In this document: positions 32,000 through 39,637 of the stretch, in pieces
Layout: each line of letters opens with the position of its first letter
Numbering within the stretch: the stretch's first letter is position 1
DNA from: Methylocapsa sp. S129
Lineage (GTDB): Bacteria > Pseudomonadota > Alphaproteobacteria > Rhizobiales > Beijerinckiaceae
Length of the DNA: 39,637 nt
Direction: 5' to 3'
Assembly (NCBI RefSeq): GCF_009765995.1
Contig: NZ_LMUI01000059.1
Location: forward strand, 105,444 to 145,080
Made by a program: the position numbers and the translations under genes
Notes under the pieces: generated by a model
What the model saw: only the letters and a program-made list of their open reading frames with translations
Database searches by the model: none
What the model was told of the DNA's origin: nothing

Positions 32000-33649
32000 T
32001 CATGCCCGATCGACAATCCGCTCGACGCCTTCGACAACAAGCTTGGCGTCATTACGTGTCACGGGCCTTCCCGTGTGGACCGCATCGTTACGAAGCTTTG
32101 TCCACTCCGAGATGCGGCCGAAGTTCTCCTGTACAATTCCTTGTTCTCTTGCGAGATCAAGCAACTGCCGCATGGACATCGGCCTTCGCACAGCATCGCG
32201 CGGGGCTTTGTTTAAGCGCTGGCGCAAGGTCGTTTCGAGCAGTGTCATCGCCGAAATCACCGCAGCGCGATATTCCCTGGCTTCAAGAAGCCGGCGCGGT
32301 TCCTGGCGTTGCGCGAGACCCATCCCGTCCGCCAGGCGTTGCAGGTGCATGCCAAGGTCCTGCACGAATGGACTGTCCTCGGAAAGGACCGCTGGGCGTT
32401 CAATCACAAAATGTCCAAGGGTCGGAGTTGGCAATTGAGAAAATTCCGTGACGACCGGGATAACCTCCAGCCGCCGACGGTTCGGCCGTTCGCCTGTCTC
32501 CTGTGCACGCGCCAAAGCGAGTCCTAATTCGAATTGCGTATTAGAAGAGCTAGCATCAACGACCATCACCGCGGCACGGTCGATGAGCGTATCGATTTTT
32601 GCGCTGACGCTCTCGCCAAGATTGACAACGTCGGCGGCCGTCACGGGGACAAACCCCGCGGCTTCCGCCAGCGGAAACACGTTCTCGCGGTAGAACGGGA
32701 GCACATCGAGCGGCGTCGCAAACAGACAAAGCCGGCTCATGGCATCGCGTGGAAGCAGAAACTGCTCCAGCGGCCCTTCCTCGGTTGCCTTCAGCGTGGG
32801 ACCCGCGTGCTCACGCCGATACTCGCGCAATTCAGCAAAGGCCTCGGCGAGAACCGCGCCGGATCGCTCGCGTGTACCCGGTAGGTTGACCACCTTGACT
32901 CCCCGACGCTCGAAGCGCGCGATGTCCCCGGGCTTTGCATTGACCATGACGGCGTAAGCCATGCGCCGGGTTTTACCCAGGCGGCTCGCCACCACCTGCC
33001 AAATCTGTCTAAAGTCGGGATCCTCAAGACTGTACCCGATGAACACGGCCGTCTTCGTGATAAGCAGGTTCGAGAGATAGGTCGCGATCAGCGGATAATT
33101 CGTAAGGAAGCCGTCATAGTCGGCTTCTGTCACCACAAGCCGTTTGGGGTGGCGGACATCACCATGCAGCTTCAAAAGAAGCGTACCCGTGGCGCCCACA
33201 TTGATAGACAGTTGATCTTCGTCCACCACCGGGTGAACCGTCCGGTTATCCTGACGCTCCATGTCGTATTGTTTTTCGAGCAGGAAATCGAAATTCGTGG
33301 TGCAAACGATGTCGAACGGAAGGCTGCAAAACTCCTTGTGCGCGGAACCCGGCTGTACCCGATCGAGATGGAGCAGCTCCACCAGCCGCTCGATGAGGCG
33401 GGCTCGCCCAAATTCATGTTCGTAAGCCGAAATGCCATCGAGCACGCTGGTCGGCGAATAGTCCATCAGCTCATCGGCGAAGCTCTTACCGAGCTCTGAC
33501 CATAGCGGCATCTTCGCGGGCGGCGGCAGTTTCGCATTTAGCGACATTCCGGCGCCGACGACCGGCAGCCACCGGCCATTCACCAGGTCTTCTAAGAGCG
33601 GCTTTGGAAAATGAACGAGATACTTTGGCGCCACGCAATAGCTCGGCAT
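32000..33649 (-). CDS. SIR2 / nucleotide-binding-like / HEPN-like three-domain defence protein
   Basis: A 549-residue protein from the ATG at 33647-33649; no strong ribosome-binding site marks the start, so a start further upstream remains possible. Residues 20-270 are a SIR2 domain: WLPVVGAGMSLNA (NAD-binding GAG), CTTNFDFLLE, the catalytic-type His in LLLKLHGDVRHP and FIGYSLEDPDFR. Residues about 300-415 (SRLCLFATPLDVLPFYRENV, FVPVTAADVV, VMVVDASSSNTQFELGLALA) look like a TIR- or nucleotide deoxyribosyltransferase-like Rossmann domain. The C-terminal ~100 residues look HEPN-like, with LRNDAVHTG (R-x4-H). SIR2 domains in phage defence deplete NAD+. It stands alone on the minus strand at the guaA end of the island. 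Confidence 0.82.
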   Translation of the reverse strand: MPSYCVAPKYLVHFPKPLLEDLVNGRWLPVVGAGMSLNAKLPPPAKMPLWSELGKSFADELMDYSPTSVLDGISAYEHEFGRARLIERLVELLHLDRVQPGSAHKEFCSLPFDIVCTTNFDFLLEKQYDMERQDNRTVHPVVDEDQLSINVGATGTLLLKLHGDVRHPKRLVVTEADYDGFLTNYPLIATYLSNLLITKTAVFIGYSLEDPDFRQIWQVVASRLGKTRRMAYAVMVNAKPGDIARFERRGVKVVNLPGTRERSGAVLAEAFAELREYRREHAGPTLKATEEGPLEQFLLPRDAMSRLCLFATPLDVLPFYRENVFPLAEAAGFVPVTAADVVNLGESVSAKIDTLIDRAAVMVVDASSSNTQFELGLALARAQETGERPNRRRLEVIPVVTEFSQLPTPTLGHFVIERPAVLSEDSPFVQDLGMHLQRLADGMGLAQRQEPRRLLEAREYRAAVISAMTLLETTLRQRLNKAPRDAVRRPMSMRQLLDLAREQGIVQENFGRISEWTKLRNDAVHTGRPVTRNDAKLVVEGVERIVDRA

Positions 33650-34060
33650 CTTATGGATGGGGATAGAATGTCTGATAAGGCGACAAACCCAAATTTTAAT
33701 CAAGGATAATGGATGGGGTATTACTCGCCGCACGCCGGCGGGGAGCCCGATGCCCTTCGCTAGCGCTCATCGGATTCGCCCCGGTCTTAAGCGACACCCA
33801 GCGCGCAGTTGACCTATCAACGTCGAGGCGACCCGCCAATTTGCACGCTATTCTACGCTATATCCCTACGCCCGTCTGATTGCGCTTTTCTTTTTGAGCG
33901 CGTGTGCTTTGATTGGAGAATGAAAACGTACTGGAGAGTGGCCATTCGATAGATCGACTTCATCACTGGATAGAACGGGTCCGGCAGCGATAGCACCTTG
34001 CGGTTTATGATTGATGGATTCGGGATCTGCGCGAAACTACGATTTCGCCGCCGATTCCCG
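33650..34060. other. Island-side junction region downstream of guaA
   Basis: About 410 bp between the SIR2 gene and the guaA stop codon, with no gene. It is relatively AT-rich with runs such as TTTTTGAG, unlike guaA. In islands inserted at guaA an integrase gene is commonly found here, but none is present and I see no integrase remnant. It probably represents a deleted end of the element. Confidence 0.4.
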
Positions 34061-34075
34061 TCACTCCCACTCGAT
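34061..34075. repeat. Putative attachment core at the guaA 3' end
   Basis: TCACTCCCACTCGAT is the complement of the last five codons of guaA (Ile-Glu-Trp-Glu-stop). It is repeated exactly at 12016-12030 and nearly at 16620-16632. The guaA 3' end is an established genomic-island insertion hotspot. Confidence 0.6.
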
Positions 34076-35674
34076 CGTCCCCGGCGGCTTGCTCGTCACG
34101 TCGTAGACCACCCGGTTGATCCCCCGGACCTCGTTGATGATCCGCGTCGCCGCCCTTCCCAGAAACCCCATGTCGAACGGGAAGAAGTCAGCGGTCATGC
34201 CGTCGCTCGAGGTCACCGCCCGCAGCGCGCAGACATGGTCATAGGTGCGCCCGTCGCCCATCACGCCGACGGTGCGCACCGGCAGCAGCACGGCGAAGGC
34301 CTGCCAGATCGTGTCGTAGAGGCCCGCTTTGCGAATCTCGTCGAGATAGATGGCGTCGGCCTTGCGCAACACGTCCAGCCTTTCGGGCGTGACGGCGCCC
34401 GGGATGCGGATGGCGAGACCCGGGCCGGGAAAGGGATGGCGGCCGACGAAGCTTGGCGGAAGGCCAAGTTCGCGCCCCAAGGCCCGCACTTCGTCCTTGA
34501 ACAGCTCGCGTAGCGGCTCGACCAGTTTCATATTCATGCGCTCGGGCAGGCCGCCGACATTGTGGTGCGACTTGATCGTCACGGACGGGCCGCCGGAGAA
34601 GGACACGGATTCGATGACGTCGGGATAGAGCGTGCCCTGCGCGAGGAACTCCACCTTGCCGCGCCCGTCGCTCGCGATCTTCTTCGCCTCAGCCTCGAAC
34701 ACGTCGATGAACAGCCGCCCGATCGTCTTGCGCTTCGCCTCGGGATCCTCGACGCCCTTGAGCTCGCCGAGGAACAGATCGGCGGCCTGAACATGAACCA
34801 GCGGGATATTGTAATGGTCGCGGAACAGCCGCACCACCTCTTCGCCTTCGTCCAGGCGCATCAGGCCGTGGTCGACGAAGACGCAGGTGAGCTGGTCGCC
34901 GATCGCTTCGTGAATCAGCACGGCGGCGACCGCCGAATCGACGCCGCCCGACAGGCCGCAGATCACCCGGCCCTTGCCGACCTGGCGGCGGATCGCCTCG
35001 CGCGCTTCGGCGCGGAACGCGGCCATCGTCCAGTCGCTCTTCATCCCCGCGACCTTGTGGACGAAATTGGCGAGAAGCTTGGCGCCGTCCGGCGTATGGA
35101 CGACTTCCGGGTGGAACATCAGGCCGTAATATTTGCGCTTCTCGTCGGCGATCAGCGCATGCGGCGCATTGGCGGAGACGCCGATCGTCTTGAAACCTTC
35201 CGGCAGGCGCGTGATGCGATCGCCATGGCTCATCCAGACGGGATGCTGCGAAGCCGCCTTCCAGACGCCTTCCAGCAAGGGACTTGCGGCGTGAACGGAG
35301 ACGTCGGCGCGGCCAAATTCCCTGTGGTGCCCGCTCTCGACTTCGCCCCCAAGCTGCGCCGCCATCGTCATCTGGCCATAGCAGATGCCCAGCACCGGCA
35401 CGCCCGACTGGAAAATCGCGTCGGGCGCGCGCGGGCTGCCCTCGTCGGGCACCGAAGCGGGCCCGCCCGACAGGATCACCGCCTTGGGCCGCAGTTCCTC
35501 AAAAGCTTTCGCCGCGTTCTGAAACGGCGCGATTTCGCAATAGACGCCCGCCTCGCGCACCCTTCTGGCGATCAATTGCGTGACCTGGCTGCCAAAATCG
35601 ACGATCAGCAGCTTGTCGTGATCCGCGGCGGTGTCGACCGAAGGGGGTGAGATTTTGCTGGGCTGCGCTGTCAT
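34061..35674 (-). CDS. guaA: GMP synthase (glutamine-hydrolysing)
   Basis: A 537-residue protein from the ATG at 35672-35674. It converts XMP, ATP and glutamine to GMP in the cytoplasm, the last step of guanine nucleotide synthesis. The class I glutamine amidotransferase half has [20 protein letters not shown], the nucleophile in VLGICYGQM and the His-Glu pair in FHPEVVHTP. The ATP-pyrophosphatase half has the P-loop [26 protein letters not shown] and the C-terminal dimerisation domain ([12 protein letters not shown], ending GTIEWE). Length fits the family. The 3' end serves as the presumed island insertion site, and the reading frame is complete, so integration restored it. Confidence 0.97.
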   Translation of the reverse strand: MTAQPSKISPPSVDTAADHDKLLIVDFGSQVTQLIARRVREAGVYCEIAPFQNAAKAFEELRPKAVILSGGPASVPDEGSPRAPDAIFQSGVPVLGICYGQMTMAAQLGGEVESGHHREFGRADVSVHAASPLLEGVWKAASQHPVWMSHGDRITRLPEGFKTIGVSANAPHALIADEKRKYYGLMFHPEVVHTPDGAKLLANFVHKVAGMKSDWTMAAFRAEAREAIRRQVGKGRVICGLSGGVDSAVAAVLIHEAIGDQLTCVFVDHGLMRLDEGEEVVRLFRDHYNIPLVHVQAADLFLGELKGVEDPEAKRKTIGRLFIDVFEAEAKKIASDGRGKVEFLAQGTLYPDVIESVSFSGGPSVTIKSHHNVGGLPERMNMKLVEPLRELFKDEVRALGRELGLPPSFVGRHPFPGPGLAIRIPGAVTPERLDVLRKADAIYLDEIRKAGLYDTIWQAFAVLLPVRTVGVMGDGRTYDHVCALRAVTSSDGMTADFFPFDMGFLGRAATRIINEVRGINRVVYDVTSKPPGTIEWE

Positions 35675-35878
35675 GTCCACGATTCCGCTTCCGACGCCAA
35701 AGGCCATAAGGTTCGATTAGGCAATCGCGCGATAAGGCGCAACCTTCTCGCGAAAATACTCCTTATGAACGGAAATTAACGAAGTTTTGAACGATTGAAT
35801 TGAGGGACGCACAACACCAAGCGTCTAAATTTTCACCCGTCAGCCGAATCTTGGGTTCGGACGAGGCGGGAGCCGAGC

Positions 35879-36811
35879 ATGTTGCTGCGATTGCGCACAG
35901 GCAATTTTGGAAGCCTGTTTTCAGAAGGCATCGAGCCCGAGCTGGCGCCGCCGCCCGCTGCGCGGCGCCTGCGCCGACAGGCCGCCTTTCATGAAAACCT
36001 GACCGTCAGGGCCCAACGGTTGATGCGGGTCGTGTCGCGGCTGATGCGGCCGATACGCGTCGCCGATCTGCCCGCAACCTTCGGTCTCCTGCTGCGCGAG
36101 CGCCGCGTCAAATCGGCGAACCTGCCCGATCCCCGAGGCGCTCTGCCTTCCGCCGACGGGCTGGCGGGCCTGGCGTCCGATCTCGCGCCCGATTCGATGA
36201 TGGAGGCCTATGGCAAAGGGTTCTCCCCGAACGCGTCTCTGGGACCTGTCGCCTGGCATTCTCGCGCCGACCGCTTTGTCGCGACGCCGGCCGATATAGC
36301 GAGAGCCAGCGAATCCCGGACCGAGGCCGCCGGTTGGACCGTGACCTTCGACCACGACATCGAAACGATCTTGACGCGTAGCGGACGCCCTGCGGGCCAT
36401 TCGGCGATCATGCCGGCGCGCCTGCTTGCCAGCTTTGCCGAATTGTTCGACACGGGCTTCGCCCATTCCTTCGAAGTGCGCGACGAGCGCGGCCAGACGA
36501 TCGGCGGCGGATTTGGCGTCGCAGTGGGCGGCGTGTTCACGATCGAGGGCGCCTTCGAAATCGCGTCGGGCGCCGCCCGGCTCGGCCTGGCGCATCTGGC
36601 CCGGCGGCTTGGCGACTGGAATTTCGCGCTGATCGAATGCGCGCCCGGCGCCGCATGGATTGACGCCGGCGTCTTTCGCGCGATGCCGCGCGAAGACTAT
36701 CTTGCGCTCCTCGCCTCGCACATGGGCGAGGAAAAAGTCGGACGCTGGCGCGACGACGAGGCCGTCACCGTCGCGCCCGCCTCCCCCGAAGATCGCCGTC
36801 TGGCCGCCTGA
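35879..36811 (+). CDS. Leucyl/phenylalanyl-tRNA-protein transferase-like (Aat-like) protein
   Basis: A 310-residue protein. From about residue 95 it follows the Aat pattern: DSMMEAYGKGFSPNASLGPV, AWHSRADRFVATPADI, VTFDHDIETIL, ASFAELFDTGFAHSFEVRDE, IGGGFGVAVGGVFTIEGAFE, ASGAARLGLAHLARRL and FALIECAPG, with a final AMPREDYLALL. Authentic Aat proteins are usually about 200-240 residues and have SVE at the AHSFEV position, so this one has a ~90-residue N-terminal extension and diverged residues. It may aminoacylate N-termini for the N-degron pathway or have another GNAT-like role. It starts about 200 bp from guaA and is divergent from it. Confidence 0.7.
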   Translation: MLLRLRTGNFGSLFSEGIEPELAPPPAARRLRRQAAFHENLTVRAQRLMRVVSRLMRPIRVADLPATFGLLLRERRVKSANLPDPRGALPSADGLAGLASDLAPDSMMEAYGKGFSPNASLGPVAWHSRADRFVATPADIARASESRTEAAGWTVTFDHDIETILTRSGRPAGHSAIMPARLLASFAELFDTGFAHSFEVRDERGQTIGGGFGVAVGGVFTIEGAFEIASGAARLGLAHLARRLGDWNFALIECAPGAAWIDAGVFRAMPREDYLALLASHMGEEKVGRWRDDEAVTVAPASPEDRRLAA

Positions 36812-36829
36812 GGCGGCGGCCAGCGCGCC

Positions 36830-38203
36830 TCACGCCGCGCGGTAATCCAGCGGCAGCCGCGCCAGCGCTCGCGAGAACCTGTCGAACAATTCGCCGACTT
36901 CCTCCGCTGTGATCACCAGCGGCGGACAGAAGGCGATGATGTCGCCGATGGCGCGGATGATCAGCCCCTCTTCCTGCGCCAATTCCGCGACCTTCGCGCC
37001 CACCGCGCCCGGCTTTTCGAACCCCGCCTTGGTCGTCTTGTCGGCGACAAGCTCCAGGGCGCCGATCAGGCCAATTCCGCGCACTTCGCCGACATAGGGA
37101 TGCCCGGCGAATTCCTTCAAGCGCGCCTGAAACTGCGGCGCGAGCCTGGCGGCGTTGCCCACGAGGTCGCGCTCCTCGATGATGTCGAGATTCTCCAGCG
37201 CGACGGCGGTGGCGACGGGATGGCCGCTGGCGGTGAAGCCATGCGCGAACACGCCGATCTTGGCCGAGTTATCCGCCAGAACCTGATAGATCTTGTCGTT
37301 GAACACCAAAGCCGAAAGCGGCATATAGGACGAAGTCAGCGCCTTCGAGACGACTAGAATGTCGGGCGTAATGTCGTAGGTTTCCGAGCCGAACATCTTT
37401 CCCGTGCGGCCAAAGCCGGTGATGACTTCGTCGGCGACGATCAGAATGTCATGGCGCCGGCACACCGCCTGGATCTTCTCCCAATAGGTCCGCGGCGGCG
37501 TGATGACGCCGCCCGCCCCCATCACAGGCTCGCCAAAAAACGCCGCAACCGTCTCCGGGCCCTCGGCGAGGATTTTGTCCTCAAGCTCTTTCGCAAGCCG
37601 GCTGGCGAAAGCCTCTTCGCTCTCGCCGGCGGCGCCAAAGCGCCAATAGCTCGGGCAGGAGACGTGGTGGATCATCGGCAGCGGCAGGTCGAAATCGCGC
37701 TGGAACGCCGGCAGGCCGGTCAGGCTCGCCGAGGCGATGCTGACGCCGTGATAGGCGCGCTGGCGCGAAATAATCTTTTTCTTTTCAGGGCGTCCCAGCG
37801 CATTGTTATAGTACCAGATCATCTTGATCGCGAGATCGTTGGCCTCCGAACCGGACGAAGTGAAATGCGCCTTGGACATGTTGCCCGGCGCCATGCGCAC
37901 CAGCCGCTCGGCGAGCGCGATCGCCGAGGGATGCGATTTATGGGAGAAGGAGTGATAGTACGGCAGCTTGCGCATCTGCGCCGCCGCCGCCTTCGCCAGC
38001 CGCTCCTCGCCAAAACCGACCGCGACGCTCCACAGGCCCGCCAGGCCCTCGATATATTCCTTGCCCTGGTCGTCATAGACATGGACGCCCTGCCCGCGCT
38101 CGATGACCATCGGGCCGACCGTCTCGTGGCGACGGGCGTTGGTGGCGGGATGGAAGTAATAGGCGATATCGCGGGCGGCGATCGAATTGGGATGAGCGGT
38201 CAC
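36830..38203 (-). CDS. Class III (omega) aminotransferase, PLP-dependent
   Basis: A 457-residue protein from a GTG at 38201-38203, with GGAG 9-10 nt upstream; the in-frame extension to 38392 has no support. Class III features: YDDQGKEYIEGLAGLWSVAV, HFTSSGSEANDLAIKMIWYY (PLP phosphate binding), AYHGVSIASASLTGL, VAAFFGEPVMGAGGVITPP, LIVADEVITGFGRTG (the PLP-contacting Asp) and the Schiff-base Lys in VVSKALTSSYMPL. The family transfers amino groups from omega-amino acids or polyamines to pyruvate or 2-oxoglutarate. The substrate is uncertain (beta-alanine, GABA or putrescine-type). It converges on the Aat-like gene. Confidence 0.93.
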   Translation of the reverse strand: MTAHPNSIAARDIAYYFHPATNARRHETVGPMVIERGQGVHVYDDQGKEYIEGLAGLWSVAVGFGEERLAKAAAAQMRKLPYYHSFSHKSHPSAIALAERLVRMAPGNMSKAHFTSSGSEANDLAIKMIWYYNNALGRPEKKKIISRQRAYHGVSIASASLTGLPAFQRDFDLPLPMIHHVSCPSYWRFGAAGESEEAFASRLAKELEDKILAEGPETVAAFFGEPVMGAGGVITPPRTYWEKIQAVCRRHDILIVADEVITGFGRTGKMFGSETYDITPDILVVSKALTSSYMPLSALVFNDKIYQVLADNSAKIGVFAHGFTASGHPVATAVALENLDIIEERDLVGNAARLAPQFQARLKEFAGHPYVGEVRGIGLIGALELVADKTTKAGFEKPGAVGAKVAELAQEEGLIIRAIGDIIAFCPPLVITAEEVGELFDRFSRALARLPLDYRAA

Positions 38204-38817
38204 GAGGAAGGGCTCCGGGGGGTTGGGACGAGGAGCACAGTCTATCCTGAAATGAGCGCCCGGTCCTCTTCTCTGACGATTTGCAAAACCCTTGCAAAAC
38301 CTGAGGCGGCGCGAAATCAGGCCAAGGGCGGAGAAAAAACTCCTAACGATTTCAATAGACCGCTCTAAACCCTGCAAATTTTTTTCAAGCACGATCGTTT
38401 GATATCAATGACTTGCAAGGGAAAAATCTGATTTTTTTTCTTCCAGACCCTGCGCTCGTTCTGTCATCGACGCTGCGCCTTGCGCCTCTTTGATTTCGAG
38501 AGCGGCCATGGCCGCCCGCAAGGCAAAGCTCCGAAAACCATCCAACGGAAAAGCTGAAATGTCCAGAAAATAATTCCCAAAATCAGAATATTCTCGCCAG
38601 ACTTGCTTCCACGGCGCCGATCCTGCTCAACGCCTTATCGACAAACAACCCTGTTTCCCAACGTCGCCGACGTGGGTTGAAATATTCGTCGAGGAAGGAG
38701 CCAAAGTCGATTACGGCGACAGGATTACGGTGGGATCACGGTGACACCATTGCCGCAGGCGCGACCTACGCAGTTGTACGCAGTATCGACGTTGTTGTGC
38801 AAATCGGCTTGTAGTGG
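38204..38817. promoter_or_regulatory. Intergenic region with repeated TTGCAA motifs
   Basis: About 610 bp with no credible gene. The self-complementary hexamer TTGCAA occurs at 38281-38286 and 38292-38297 (11 bp apart, one helical turn) and again at 38413-38418. A related CTGCAAA lies near 38372. All are upstream of the aminotransferase start, so an operator is plausible. An AT-rich stretch with T-runs (38370-38440) could hold a promoter. The right part (38640-38817) shows nothing I recognise. Confidence 0.35.
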
Positions 38818-39348
38818 CTACGTTATGTCGTCAGGGCAACGCGGCATCAGACCCGGCTGTTCCTGATCACTAGGGCTTTCAACCTTCGGGAGCGGACCAA
38901 GAGGGGGAAGAACCGTGATCGTCGCCGAATGGACAGTCCGCACACGTCCGTTGTGCAAAAGGTCAAAGCCGAAGGCGTCAGTTCCGATATACGATCCGTT
39001 CGGCCGATAGTAGACATTCAGCGACATGAGTTCCCGCCCAATGCAGCTAGACTTTTCGCCTTTCGCTTTTACGATCGCCTTTTCGCGCCGAAAACAAATG
39101 ACTCCGTGCTGCGGCGCAACTGCCACGCGGTATTCATCACTCACTTGAATGCTTTCGCAACCGGATTCGAACGCCCAGCCGTTGATCAGAATATCCTCCT
39201 GCAAGGGGGCATTGGTCCGGATTGCCGCGGTCGAGGGAGTTCCGTAAACGACCTTTACGTGAGAAAATTTGTTATCGTACTCTACGTCAGCCGCCGTCGC
39301 TGGTCCCACAGCGGCGAGAAGGCAAAGAGTTACGGCCGCATTTCTCAT
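38818..39348 (-). CDS. Small secreted protein of unknown function
   Basis: A 176-residue protein beginning MRNAAVTLCLLAAVGPATAA, a clear Sec signal peptide with an Ala-x-Ala-type cleavage site. The mature part contains few recognisable motifs: ILINGWAFESGCESIQVSDE, YRVAVAPQHGVICFRREKAI and MSLNVYYRPNGSYIGTDAFG. Three to four Cys in the mature protein suggest a disulfide-stabilised periplasmic fold. I do not recognise the family. It is a single gene with no same-strand neighbours in view. Confidence 0.7.
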   Translation of the reverse strand: MRNAAVTLCLLAAVGPATAADVEYDNKFSHVKVVYGTPSTAAIRTNAPLQEDILINGWAFESGCESIQVSDEYRVAVAPQHGVICFRREKAIVKAKGEKSSCIGRELMSLNVYYRPNGSYIGTDAFGFDLLHNGRVRTVHSATITVLPPLGPLPKVESPSDQEQPGLMPRCPDDIT

Positions 39349-39473
39349 TGGTTCTCCTACATGGGCCTCTCCCGAATTGCGAAGAGTCTAACTCCAGCGG
39401 ATTTCGGTTCGCAAGGGATTACGGTGATGGTGTGGACGGCGCCCGCACCGGCATCTGGCTCAATTGAGAGCTG

Positions 39474-39520
39474 TGCCAAAATGGTTGTCGTTGAAGCGAC
39501 CATTTGAAGGAGCGCCGTCC
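39474..39520 (+). other. 5' non-coding end of the IS110 element with a small hairpin
   Basis: Just before the transposase start, AAATGGT (39479-39485) pairs with ACCATTT (39499-39505). IS110-family elements often encode a non-coding bridge RNA in the non-coding ends; for many members it lies upstream of the transposase. The exact left end of the element cannot be set here because only one end is in the window. Confidence 0.35.
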
Positions 39521-39637
39521 ATGAGAAAGTCTATCACCGATTTGTCTTCTGTCACCAGTGTTGGGCTGGATTTGGCCAAGCTTGTTTTTCAGGTCCATTG
39601 CGTCGACGCGTCGGGGCGCGTGGTCGTGACCAAGGCG
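39521..39637 (+). CDS. IS110-family transposase, N-terminal part (runs off the window)
   Basis: The frame is open from the ATG at 39521 to the end of the window (39 codons), with AAGGAG upstream. VTSVGLDLAKLVFQVHCVDA, then SGRVVVTK, is the start of an IS110-family DEDD transposase, with the first acidic residue in GLDLAK. The rest lies beyond the window. Confidence 0.85.
   Translation, partial: MRKSITDLSSVTSVGLDLAKLVFQVHCVDASGRVVVTKA

Noticed and set aside
31801-32451. Several plus-strand frames of 145-211 codons
   Set aside because: They are mostly antisense to the SIR2-family gene; composition and lack of motifs mark them as shadows.

Overview
The window looks like the chromosome of a GC-rich alphaproteobacterium, most likely of the Rhizobiales (Hyphomicrobiales) and perhaps close to methylotrophic Methylocystaceae/Beijerinckiaceae. 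This is inferred from codon use, the GuaA, class III aminotransferase and Aat-like genes, the LktA-type adhesin start and the style of the toxins. No rRNA or tRNA gene and no CRISPR array was seen.

Left part (1-11.9 kb): the 5' end of a two-partner-secretion adhesin; a NarL-type response regulator tail-to-tail with a hybrid histidine kinase; a dead NodD-like LysR gene; and a small-molecule redox cluster. The cluster holds two LysR regulators, a 4-oxalocrotonate-type tautomerase, three short-chain dehydrogenases, an F420-reductase-like oxidoreductase, a SnoaL-like protein and a COG4798-like methyltransferase. Three decayed pieces (a frameshifted SDR, a DoxX-like tail and a second F420-reductase-like tail) show that this cluster has been reshuffled.

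Middle part (about 12.0-34.06 kb): an accreted genomic island next to the 3' end of guaA. The last 15 bp of guaA (34061-34075) recur exactly at 12016-12030 and almost exactly at 16620-16632. The flank to the right of the two distal copies is alike, and a further copy of that flank lies at about 31.74 kb. I read this as two or three elements stacked at guaA. The first (12.0-16.6 kb) carries an AHH-nuclease polymorphic toxin with three tandem Imm11-family immunity genes. The larger one (16.6-34.06 kb) is packed with known or suspected defence genes: a two-gene hypothetical operon, a TacA/TacT-like toxin-antitoxin pair, a DPPW-motif methyltransferase-like protein with a metallophosphoesterase, an IS3-family insertion with a clean 4-bp target duplication, a minus-strand operon TIR / ThsB-like TIR / caspase / RyR-like / metallophosphoesterase, a divergent operon of a small protein plus a caspase-Ski2-like helicase fusion, and a SIR2 / nucleotide-binding-like / HEPN-like three-domain protein. 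No integrase is visible.

Right part (34.06-39.6 kb): core genes guaA, an Aat-like protein, a class III aminotransferase, a small secreted protein and the 5' end of an IS110-family transposase.

The best candidates for undescribed biology are the two divergent caspase operons at 24.1-31.7 kb. One resembles a TIR-to-caspase (Thoeris-like) signalling system enlarged by an RyR-like protein and a phosphoesterase. The other fuses a caspase protease directly to a nucleic-acid helicase.
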